Assembly (NCBI GenBank): GCA_017546885.1
Contig: JAFYRQ010000015.1
Coordinates: 1 to 5,767 of the forward strand
Direction: 5' to 3'
DNA from: Alphaproteobacteria bacterium
GTDB taxonomy: Bacteria > Pseudomonadota > Alphaproteobacteria > RF32 > CAG-239
Length of the DNA: 5,767 nucleotides
Shown: in pieces, positions 1 through 5,767 of the stretch
Layout of the letters: the number at the start of each line of letters is the position of its first letter
How positions within the stretch are numbered: position 1 is the first letter of the stretch
Notes under the pieces: generated by a model
Database searches by the model: none
Told to the model about the DNA's origin: nothing
The model's input: the letters and a program-made list of their open reading frames with translations, nothing else
Program-made: the position numbers and the translations under genes

Positions 1-1080
1 CATAGTAACAGAAACAAGCTCATAACCGCCTGATATTAGGATATTTGCATCTCGCACAAAACTATGAGGATTACACGAAACAGCAATTATTTTTTGCGGT
101 TTTTCTTCACTCGGCAATGCAGTTATTGCCGTAACTTGCTCTTTGGCACCGGCTCTGGGGGGGTCGAAAACTATTGCCGAAAAGCCGTATAATTCTTTCC
201 CTGCAAGCGGATATTTAAACAAGTTACGATTTAATATTTCAATATTGGGTATCATCTGACGATTTACGGAATCTTGAAACCCGGCTAACAATTCTGCAGA
301 CGAATCGACTGAGAAAATCTTATTTTTTATATTTGAAGCAAGAGAATATGAAAAGGTCCCTACTCCGCAGAATAAGTCGGCTATTTTTCCCGAAGTATCA
401 CCTAAATATTTTTCAGCCAAAGAAATAAGTGTTTGCTCTCCGGCTTTTGACGGTTGCAAAAACGTTCCCGCAGGAATATAGACCTCTCGCCCGGCTATGC
501 TTAAGAAAGGTTTTATTTTCTCCATAATTGTCTCGGGGTGATGATTTACGCTTTGTCGATGCGAAACTCTGATAATTTCATTTTGAGCATAAATCATTTC
601 AAAAATAATCTGACGCAACTCCAAATTCAGTTCGAAAGGGAATTCCAAAACCAAATCTATACCGTTATCCGCTTCTGTAATCCACACATCGCCTTTTTCT
701 ATGCGTTGTATTTTTTTTGAGTTTTTCTTGCCTTTAACAACTAAATTAACTTTGGTTATTTCTGTTAAAAGCTCCCTGATAAACGGCAAACTTTGATTTA
801 TACCCGGTGTTAAGAGCTTGCAATAATCTATATCAACGATTTCAGAACTTTTAAGAGCATTGAAACCTAAAACAACTTTTCCTTTATGCAAACAAAATGC
901 CAAACTCGCTCTGCGACGAGTTTGATCTTGTATAAAAACAGGCTCCTCAAACGAAAAATTTTGTCGGGCAATGAGCTGTAATTGATTGCGCACCTGATCT
1001 ACTTTGTACTTTTGATAATCTATAAACGACAAATCACGAAAACTGCAACCGCCGCAGGTGCCGCTAAAACTACAGCTCAT
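1..1080 (-). CDS. rlmD: RlmD/RumA-like 23S rRNA (uracil-5-)-methyltransferase, 3' end truncated by window
   Basis: This is a SAM-dependent RNA m5U methyltransferase of the TrmA/RumA family. It most likely methylates a uridine in 23S rRNA in the cytoplasm. Reading leftward from ATG 1080-1078 gives 360 codons with no stop; the gene continues off the left edge. Visible motifs are a [4Fe-4S] ligand set C3-x5-C9-x2-C12 ('CGGC') plus C87 ('DIDYCKL'), FLQPS at 207-211, SAM motif I DLFCGVGTF at 235-243, DPPRAG at 306-311, and SCNPHSF at 335-341 with C336 as the expected catalytic nucleophile. The family's general-base Glu near the C-terminus should lie just outside the window. An in-frame TAG at 1101-1099 blocks extension upstream, and a GGGGGA Shine-Dalgarno-like sequence lies 10 bases before the ATG, so this start is firm. 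Unlike E. coli RlmD, there is no N-terminal TRAM domain. The iron-sulfur cluster favours RlmD or RlmC over TrmA, but the exact target uridine cannot be read from sequence. Confidence 0.9.
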   Translation of the reverse strand, partial: MSCSFSGTCGGCSFRDLSFIDYQKYKVDQVRNQLQLIARQNFSFEEPVFIQDQTRRRASLAFCLHKGKVVLGFNALKSSEIVDIDYCKLLTPGINQSLPFIRELLTEITKVNLVVKGKKNSKKIQRIEKGDVWITEADNGIDLVLEFPFELNLELRQIIFEMIYAQNEIIRVSHRQSVNHHPETIMEKIKPFLSIAGREVYIPAGTFLQPSKAGEQTLISLAEKYLGDTSGKIADLFCGVGTFSYSLASNIKNKIFSVDSSAELLAGFQDSVNRQMIPNIEILNRNLFKYPLAGKELYGFSAIVFDPPRAGAKEQVTAITALPSEEKPQKIIAVSCNPHSFVRDANILISGGYELVSVTM

Positions 1081-1223
1081 TACTGTAAATCCCCCAATCT
1101 ACTTCCGACATTGAACACAATTTAGCCCCATTTAGTTAAAATATGATAAAAATAAAAAAAAAGATGATTATTTTTAATATTATGCTATAACATACACATT
1201 AGTTATAAATAAGGATAGTAATT
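1081..1223. promoter_or_regulatory. Divergent intergenic region between the methyltransferase and the rightward operon
   Basis: This 143-base non-coding stretch separates two genes transcribed away from each other, so it should carry both promoters. Its centre (about 1138-1182) is almost pure A/T with an A-tract around 1151-1162. The rightward promoter is described separately. For the leftward gene I see only a GGGGGA Shine-Dalgarno-like sequence (minus strand, 1095-1090) and AT-rich hexamers, with no convincing -35/-10 pair. No terminator, riboswitch or RNA gene is apparent. Confidence 0.6.
1163..1191 (+). promoter_or_regulatory. Predicted extended -10 promoter for the rightward operon
   Basis: TGC-TATAAC at 1183-1191 is an extended -10 element (TGn plus 5 of 6 matches to TATAAT). 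The -35 position at 17-base spacing (1163-1168, GATGAT) is poor, as often seen with extended -10 promoters. The A-rich tract at about 1138-1160 falls where an UP element would sit relative to a start near 1198. That leaves a leader of about 26 bases before the ATG at 1224, with AAGGAT at 1211-1216 as the ribosome binding site. This is consensus matching by eye only. Confidence 0.5.
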
Positions 1224-2402
1224 ATGAAACAAAGATTTCCTAAACATCTTAGTTATAAATACAAACTTGAACTTGATAATTTTCCCGCAAAAGCAAAGGA
1301 CAGATTGAGCCTTTGGGTAGTTTTACCCGGGATTTTTATCGGTCTTTTGATGTCTATAATCGGTGCTTTTGAATTAAGCAACGGTATGTATGACGAATCT
1401 GCACAAAAAGTTTATAAACAATCAAAAGATTTCATAGAACCGTTTATAAATCACATTTTTGTTGATTATGCTTTCATTATCATCGGTTTAGGTATTGTTG
1501 CAGGAGCGATAATTGCACATATTCGTTACAAAAAAATATATTTTAACGGCAGAACCTTTGATGTGGATTTTAAGGGTTTGTTCGGAGATGTTGAACTCTT
1601 TGATGAACATCTTCGCAACTATCGTGGTGTAAGATTAAGAATTGAATTTTTCCAATTTGGAATCGTAAATAAAAATAAATACATAATTGAACTCGAACAT
1701 ATTGATCCGGGAAAAACCATTCCTTTATATATCTCTACCGATGGTGCCGGAATTTATGATATGTGGCATTATTATGCCAAAAGGTTGGATAAACCTACCA
1801 TAATGAACACCGATGAGGGATTAAAAGTTACCGAAACTCTTGATTTGAACAAGAACTTAAAGACATTTATTGTCAGCAATAATCTGGCAGAAGATTATAT
1901 GGTTATTCCCCCGCTTCCGAAAAGTTTGAGATATGCGCAAAGAGGAGAAAAAACAATCATAATGAACAAACGTTCGTTTTGGGATATACGAAGTGTTGTC
2001 GCACTGATTTGGTTGTTAATCTTTTCCGCCGCACTTGGTTTAGCTGTTTATAATTTTGAAAAAATAACCGCAAATATGGAATCTCCATGGAAACTCATAT
2101 TAGGAATGATAGCCGTAGCTGTTATGTTATTCCTCGGATTTTCTTGGTTATTCAAAAGAGAAAAAATTGTTATCAAGAATAACAGAATAATATTAATTTA
2201 CAGATTTTTCTTGTTATCAAGAAAGAATGATGATGTTGATTTTGACAGATTGAAAGATATCGAGATTATGTATAATCCGGTCAATGATCGTCATTACCTT
2301 GCTTTGATAACACAATACAGTATAGCGGCCTTCGGTACAAAAATGCCTATTAAAGATTTGCGTTGGGTTAAAAAGTTTTTAATTCACGAAATTCTTAAAT
2401 AA
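1224..2402 (+). CDS. Four-helix membrane protein with internally duplicated hairpin-plus-soluble-domain architecture, function unknown
   Basis: I do not recognise a named family for this 392-aa protein. It has four hydrophobic segments, at about 29-50, 79-100, 257-277 and 289-310, arranged as two hairpins. Each hairpin is followed by a soluble, beta-strand-rich domain (about 101-192 and 311-392) that ends in an amphipathic helix (IYDMWHYYAKRL at 177-188; LRWVKKFLIHEIL at 379-391). Each half also opens with a similar motif 25-26 residues before its first helix: FPKHLSY at 5-11 and LPKSLRY at 231-237. This suggests an internal tandem duplication. The layout recalls bacterial PH-like (bPH2/YdbS-YdbT type) membrane proteins, but that is a structural impression, not a motif match. 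There is no signal peptide or catalytic motif. AAGGAT at 1211-1216 is a good Shine-Dalgarno 7 bases before the ATG. It is first in the yfgM-bamB-der run, so an envelope role is plausible but unproven. Confidence 0.85.
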   Translation: MKQRFPKHLSYKYKLELDNFPAKAKDRLSLWVVLPGIFIGLLMSIIGAFELSNGMYDESAQKVYKQSKDFIEPFINHIFVDYAFIIIGLGIVAGAIIAHIRYKKIYFNGRTFDVDFKGLFGDVELFDEHLRNYRGVRLRIEFFQFGIVNKNKYIIELEHIDPGKTIPLYISTDGAGIYDMWHYYAKRLDKPTIMNTDEGLKVTETLDLNKNLKTFIVSNNLAEDYMVIPPLPKSLRYAQRGEKTIIMNKRSFWDIRSVVALIWLLIFSAALGLAVYNFEKITANMESPWKLILGMIAVAVMLFLGFSWLFKREKIVIKNNRIILIYRFFLLSRKNDDVDFDRLKDIEIMYNPVNDRHYLALITQYSIAAFGTKMPIKDLRWVKKFLIHEILK

Positions 2403-2407
2403 TTCGG

Positions 2408-2437
2408 TTGCGAAGCAAATTAATTAGTTTATATAAA
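2408..2437 (+). promoter_or_regulatory. Possible internal promoter upstream of the yfgM-like gene
   Basis: TTGCGA (2408-2413, 4 of 6 to TTGACA) and TATAAA (2432-2437, 5 of 6 to TATAAT) are separated by 18 bases. If real, transcription would start near 2444, downstream of the ATG at 2437. The transcript could then use only the ATG at 2467. AT-rich sequence produces such matches by chance, so this is tentative. Confidence 0.3.
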
Positions 2438-2466
2438 TGGTAAAAAACAAAGAAGAAAGAACGAAA

Positions 2467-3144
2467 ATGAAAAAGACAAAAACAAATATTCAAACTGAAG
2501 AAACACAACAAGATGCTTTTATTCGTGAAGTTGACGAAGATCTCAAAAACGAATCGATGAAAAAACTATGGGATAAATACGGTTTGTTTATCACGATATG
2601 TGTTGTTGTTGCATTGTCATTAGCAGTCAGCTATGAATCAATCAAAGCGTGGTATATAAAAAGAGCAGAAAATTGGTCTGACACATACGCCGTTGCTTTG
2701 AATTTGCAAAATCAAGGCAAATATGATGAGAGCTTGGCTGCTCTTAACGTTATTATTGACGGCAAATTCGGAGCTTTTGCCGATTTGGCAAAAATGCAAC
2801 AAGTTAACGTATTGTCAGATCAAGGAAAAGAGGAAGAAGCAATTATTGCTCTCGGCACAATCGCTAACGACAAAGACTTCAACAAACAGTTAAGAGATTT
2901 GGCTATCATAAAATTGGCATCTCATAAATTAGATACCGCAACAAGCGAAGAGATTAAGAACATCTTGGAACCTATTGCATCAGATAATGCGTGGTACGGA
3001 ACAGCTCAAGAAATGTTGGCTATCGTTGCTGTCAGAGACGGAAATATTGAAGAAGCAAAAAACATCTATCAATCTTTGTTAGACAATACTTCAGTATCTG
3101 ACGAATTAAAAAATCGCGTAAGAGATATTTTATCAGTTTTATAG
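2467..3144 (+). CDS. yfgM: YfgM-like inner-membrane tetratricopeptide repeat protein
   Basis: This is a single-pass inner-membrane protein with a periplasmic TPR-like domain. In E. coli, YfgM is an ancillary SecYEG component that works with PpiD in the periplasmic chaperone network. From ATG 2467 the protein has 225 aa. The cytoplasmic N-terminus carries the family hallmark REVDEDL (residues 20-26) and KLWDKYG (33-39). One membrane helix follows at about 40-58, and the rest is helical, with TPR-like pairs around NQGKYDESLAAL (82-93) and RDGNIEEAKNIY (190-201). An in-frame ATG at 2437 would add MVKNKEERTK. I prefer 2467 because no Shine-Dalgarno precedes 2437, the extra residues look like a translated A-rich leader, and a -10-like TATAAA overlaps 2437. 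The ribosome binding site for 2467 is itself weak (AGAAG at 2451-2455), so the choice is moderate. Position directly before bamB and der matches the conserved proteobacterial cluster. The soluble part has diverged far from E. coli YfgM, so partner conservation is inferred. Confidence 0.82.
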   Translation: MKKTKTNIQTEETQQDAFIREVDEDLKNESMKKLWDKYGLFITICVVVALSLAVSYESIKAWYIKRAENWSDTYAVALNLQNQGKYDESLAALNVIIDGKFGAFADLAKMQQVNVLSDQGKEEEAIIALGTIANDKDFNKQLRDLAIIKLASHKLDTATSEEIKNILEPIASDNAWYGTAQEMLAIVAVRDGNIEEAKNIYQSLLDNTSVSDELKNRVRDILSVL

Positions 3145-3147
3145 GAT
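3143..3147 (+). promoter_or_regulatory. Ribosome binding site of bamB overlapping the upstream stop codon
   Basis: AGGAT begins inside the TAG stop (3142-3144) of the yfgM-like gene and lies 6 bases before the bamB ATG at 3154. The overlap suggests translational coupling of the two envelope proteins. Confidence 0.7.
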
Positions 3148-3153
3148 ATAAAA

Positions 3154-4470
3154 ATGTTGTTAAATAAAAAGACTGTTATTTTGGCAGTAAGCTTAGCGTT
3201 GTTTGGCTGCGGTAAAGAAAGACTGGTTATCGACGGACAAAGAGTTCCCGTTCTCGGTTCGCAAGAAGTTGTTGCTGCAGATTATATGAAAGGCGATATA
3301 AAGATTTCGCTACCAACTCCGAGCAATACAAATTTATGGAATCAGTCCGGAGGTAATTCTTCGCATAATTTGGAGCATATTTCCAGTAATGCCGAATTAA
3401 AAGAATTATGGACCGCAGATTTCGGAAAGGGAAACAGCAAGAGAGATTATCTTATTGCCACTCCGCTCATTGCCGAAAATATGGTTTTTGCGATTGATGC
3501 AGATGCAACCGTTAGTGCTTTTGGTAAAGAAACTGGTAAAAAAATATGGAAAACACGCTTAAAACCGAAAGTTCGCAAGGATAAAGAGACTTCCTTAAAA
3601 GGTATAGGCATTGCTTATGATAACGGACGTATTTTTGCCACCACCGGTTTTGGCGGAATTTTTGCCTTAAATGCTCAAAACGGCGAAATTCTGTGGAAGC
3701 ATTATGAAAAAAATCCTATTCGCATCGCTCCGACCGTAGGCGGAGGACGTATTTTTGTTCAAACAATCGAAAATGTTTTAATCGCATTTAATCAAATTAC
3801 CGGTGCTGAAATATGGCGATATGCAACACCTAACGAAGATACAATCATGGTGGGTGGAGCTTCGCCGGCATACGATAAAGATTTAGATATCCTTGTAGCC
3901 GGTTTTAGCAACGGAGAAGTACGTGCTCTAAAAGCAAGTACAGGTTCTCCGTTATGGGGAGATTATTTGGTCGGATACAGAAACAACAATTTGTTGTCTG
4001 ATATAAACGCAATTCGTGCTAATCCTGTTATCGGTAAGGGTATGGTTTTTGCTGCCGGTAGCAATAATTTGTTGGTTGCAATAGATATCATCAGCGGACA
4101 AAGATTATGGGAAAGAGAATTCGGAAGCATAAATCAACCTTGGCTCGCCGGAAAATATTTGTATGTTTTGACCGAAACATCGCATTTATTGGCTGTTGAT
4201 ACAGAAAGCGGCAAAATTATATGGGATACAAAAGTTCCTGCCGGAGAAAAGGTATCTGATGCCGTCGGCGTAAGCTATGCCGGTCCGATTTTGGTAAACA
4301 ATCGCTTGATTGTAAATACTTCAAACGGATATGCTTTTTATATTTCACCATACACCGGAGAAATTATGGGTTTTCTAAAGCTTGATGATGGCTCGGCCAT
4401 TTCGCCTGTTGTTGCCGACGGTTTGGTAATCATCACAACAACGGATGCTGAGTTATTGGCTTACAAATAG
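3154..4470 (+). CDS. bamB: Outer-membrane protein assembly factor BamB, lipoprotein beta-propeller
   Basis: BamB is a periplasmic lipoprotein of the BAM complex; it binds BamA and supports insertion of beta-barrel proteins into the outer membrane. The 438-aa product starts with a lipoprotein signal (MLLNKK, hydrophobic 8-17) and lipobox LFGC, with C19 as the acylation site. G20 follows, so there is no Asp+2 inner-membrane retention signal. After a linker comes WNQSGGNSSHN (62-72), typical of alphaproteobacterial BamB as I recall it. PQQ-like blade motifs (AxxxxTGxxxW form) follow near 121-132, 170-181, 209-221, 257-268, 308-319, 346-357 and 395-405. The C-terminal strand (DAELLAYK, 431-438) can pair with the N-terminal ELWTADFG (84-91) to close an eight-bladed propeller. 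It is longer than E. coli BamB (392 aa), mainly in the N-terminal linker and loops. Despite the PQQ repeat name, no dehydrogenase active site is visible, and the yfgM/der context rules against an enzyme. Confidence 0.93.
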   Translation: MLLNKKTVILAVSLALFGCGKERLVIDGQRVPVLGSQEVVAADYMKGDIKISLPTPSNTNLWNQSGGNSSHNLEHISSNAELKELWTADFGKGNSKRDYLIATPLIAENMVFAIDADATVSAFGKETGKKIWKTRLKPKVRKDKETSLKGIGIAYDNGRIFATTGFGGIFALNAQNGEILWKHYEKNPIRIAPTVGGGRIFVQTIENVLIAFNQITGAEIWRYATPNEDTIMVGGASPAYDKDLDILVAGFSNGEVRALKASTGSPLWGDYLVGYRNNNLLSDINAIRANPVIGKGMVFAAGSNNLLVAIDIISGQRLWEREFGSINQPWLAGKYLYVLTETSHLLAVDTESGKIIWDTKVPAGEKVSDAVGVSYAGPILVNNRLIVNTSNGYAFYISPYTGEIMGFLKLDDGSAISPVVADGLVIITTTDAELLAYK

Positions 4471-4473
4471 GAG
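4469..4473 (+). promoter_or_regulatory. Ribosome binding site of der overlapping the bamB stop codon
   Basis: AGGAG spans the last two bases of the bamB TAG stop (4468-4470) and lies 6 bases before the der ATG at 4480. It is the strongest Shine-Dalgarno in the window and points to coupled translation from a shared transcript. Confidence 0.75.
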
Positions 4474-4479
4474 TTTATT

Positions 4480-5767
4480 ATGTCGTTAAAAGTTGCAATT
4501 ATAGGACGTCCTAACGTTGGTAAATCTACTTTATTCAATCGTCTTGCCGGTAGAAAGTTAGCTATCGTTCATGATAAACCGGGTGTTACTCGTGACAGAA
4601 AAGAAACAGAAGCAAAACTGCAAGATTTAAATTTGCTGATTATCGATACTGCCGGATATGAATATTCCAACGAAGATAATCTCGAACGCAGAATGTGGGA
4701 ACAAACCAAAAAAGCAATAGATATTGCTGATGTGTGTTTGTTTTTATATGATGCTCGTGACGGCTTGCAACCATACGACGAACATTTTGCCGATATTTTA
4801 AGAAAATCGCACAAACCCGTTGTTTTGTTGGCAAACAAATGTGAAGGAAAATTTCAGGAAGACAGTCGCTTTGAAGCTTATAAATTGGGACTGGGAGAAC
4901 CTATTCCTTTTTCGGCAGAACACGGTTTGGGAATGTTAGACTTATACGATGCTCTCAAAAAGCATTATAAAGAAGAAGAACAGACAGAAGATGACGATGA
5001 AGAATATAGCAAGGAAAAGCCTATTCAATTGGCTATCGTCGGTCGTCCTAATGTCGGAAAATCAACATTGGTAAATGCTCTTCTTCAAGATGACAGAATG
5101 TTGACCGGACCGGAAGCCGGAGTTACTCGAGATTCCATATCTCTTGACTGGGAGTGGAAAGGTCGCAAAATAAAACTGGTTGATACTGCCGGACTTCGTC
5201 GTCACTCAAGAGTTAGTGACTCGTTAGAAAAAATGTCTGCAGCAAGTTCTAAACATGCCGCTTTTATGGCACAAGTTGTAGTTTTGGTTTTAGATGCCGA
5301 TGCAGTTTTAGATAAACAAGATTTAACCATTGCTTCCAAAGTTTTGGATGAAGGACGTGCATTGATTATTGCCGTCAATAAATGGGATATTGCCAATCGA
5401 AAAGAAGCCATCGATAAACTAAATTATAAGCTTAAAACTTCGCTCACTCAAGCAGAAGGAATACCTACGGTTACAATTTCCGCTTTGAAGAACGAAGGAC
5501 TTGATAAATTGATGAGTGCAGTTTTGAAAGTATATGAGAGATGGAATTTGCGTGTTCCTACAGCTCCGTTAAACAAGTGGTTTGCCGATATGATTGAGGC
5601 TTATCCTCCTCCTTTAGGTAAAAACAAACGCAGAATAAAATTGAGATATATCACTCAAATAAAATCTCGTCCGCCTTCATTTGTTATTTTCTCAAGCAAT
5701 CCGGAGGGTTTACCGGATTCATATTTGAGATATTTAACCAATAATTTGCGCGATACTTTTAATATGG
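4480..5767 (+). CDS. der: Ribosome-associated double GTPase Der (EngA), 3' end truncated by window
   Basis: Der is an essential GTPase for late 50S subunit assembly, with two G domains in tandem and a C-terminal KH-like domain. The window holds 429 codons with no stop; roughly 20 C-terminal residues appear to be missing at the right edge. Domain 1 has G1 GRPNVGKS (9-16), G2 GVTRDR (35-40), G3 DTAG (56-59), G4 NKCE (119-122) and G5 FSAEHG (144-149). Domain 2 has G1 GRPNVGKS (188-195), G2 GVTRD (214-218), G3 DTAGLRR (235-241), G4 NKWD (300-303) and G5 SAL (334-336). An acidic linker at 165-179 joins them. The KH-like domain starts around 355 and includes TAPLNKW (361-367), YPPPLGKNKRRIK (375-387) and LPDSYLRYL (411-419). 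The first G4 has Glu in place of the guanine-specifying Asp, as I recall for alphaproteobacterial Der. The gene lies 9 bases after bamB and is probably co-transcribed. Confidence 0.97.
   Translation, partial: MSLKVAIIGRPNVGKSTLFNRLAGRKLAIVHDKPGVTRDRKETEAKLQDLNLLIIDTAGYEYSNEDNLERRMWEQTKKAIDIADVCLFLYDARDGLQPYDEHFADILRKSHKPVVLLANKCEGKFQEDSRFEAYKLGLGEPIPFSAEHGLGMLDLYDALKKHYKEEEQTEDDDEEYSKEKPIQLAIVGRPNVGKSTLVNALLQDDRMLTGPEAGVTRDSISLDWEWKGRKIKLVDTAGLRRHSRVSDSLEKMSAASSKHAAFMAQVVVLVLDADAVLDKQDLTIASKVLDEGRALIIAVNKWDIANRKEAIDKLNYKLKTSLTQAEGIPTVTISALKNEGLDKLMSAVLKVYERWNLRVPTAPLNKWFADMIEAYPPPLGKNKRRIKLRYITQIKSRPPSFVIFSSNPEGLPDSYLRYLTNNLRDTFNM

Noticed and set aside
538..720. A 60-codon plus-strand open frame
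   Set aside because: It lies antisense within the methyltransferase gene, which shows family motifs in its own frame; no ribosome binding site or recognisable protein feature.
1149..1175. AAAAATA / TATTTTT inverted repeat in the intergenic region
   Set aside because: It is an A/T-only stem with a long loop in a tract that is nearly all A/T; no support as a terminator or operator.
1199..1261. A 13-base direct repeat, TTAGTTATAAATA, at 1199-1211 and 1249-1261
   Set aside because: There are only two copies in AT-rich sequence and the second lies inside codons for LSYKY; chance is sufficient, and no operator symmetry is visible.
2403..2414. Inverted repeat TTCG-GTTG-CGAA after the membrane-protein stop codon, considered as a terminator
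   Set aside because: The stem is only four base pairs and no T-tract follows, so it would not terminate transcription.
3154..4470. PQQ-dependent dehydrogenase reading of the beta-propeller gene
   Set aside because: Lipobox, length, eight-blade layout and the yfgM/der neighbourhood all fit BamB; no PQQ catalytic residues or cytochrome motif are present.
4569..4838. Minus-strand open frames of 89 and 64 codons
   Set aside because: They are antisense to the GTPase domain 1 of der, whose motifs are unambiguous; they are composition shadows.
4504..5070. Near-repeat of the sequence encoding GRPNVGKST, about 4504-4531 and 5041-5068
   Set aside because: This is the known tandem GTPase-domain duplication of the Der family, not a recent repeat.
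5202..5411. A 69-codon minus-strand open frame
   Set aside because: It is antisense to the GTPase domain 2 of der and has no independent support.

Overview
The window is about 5.8 kb of AT-rich bacterial chromosome in which most bases are coding. All readable genes belong to housekeeping families. Three features suggest an alphaproteobacterium, probably an AT-rich, host-associated or uncultured lineage: the order yfgM-like, bamB, der; the 'F-REVDEDL-KLW-YG' opening of the TPR protein; and an NKCE rather than NKxD G4 motif in the first GTPase domain of Der. This is inference from protein signatures, and no database search was run. Stop codons are TAA and TAG, TGG encodes Trp, and nothing suggests a recoded genetic code.

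Layout: Bases 1-1080, minus strand, hold the first 360 codons of an RlmD/RumA-type iron-sulfur, SAM-dependent RNA m5U methyltransferase. Its C-terminus lies off the left edge. Bases 1081-1223 are a divergent, A/T-tract-rich intergenic region with a good extended -10 promoter facing right. Bases 1224-2402 encode a 392-aa four-helix membrane protein of unrecognised function that appears to be an internal tandem duplication. Bases 2467-3144 (or from 2437) encode a YfgM-like inner-membrane TPR protein. Bases 3154-4470 encode the BamB lipoprotein, an eight-bladed propeller of the outer-membrane BAM complex. Bases 4480-5767 encode Der (EngA), a double-GTPase 50S ribosome assembly factor whose last roughly 20 residues run off the right edge.

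The four rightward genes are closely packed (gaps of 34 or 64, 9 and 9 bases). The Shine-Dalgarno sequences of bamB and der overlap the preceding stop codons, so they probably form one operon with translational coupling. The yfgM-bamB-der order matches the E. coli hisS-yfgM-bamB-der cluster. It links a translocon-associated periplasmic chaperone-network protein, outer-membrane protein assembly and ribosome assembly. The unusual element is the duplicated membrane protein in the first position.

I found no mobile element, CRISPR array, RNA gene, phage gene or defence system. The region is largely ordinary, and the duplicated membrane protein is the only real candidate for something undescribed.
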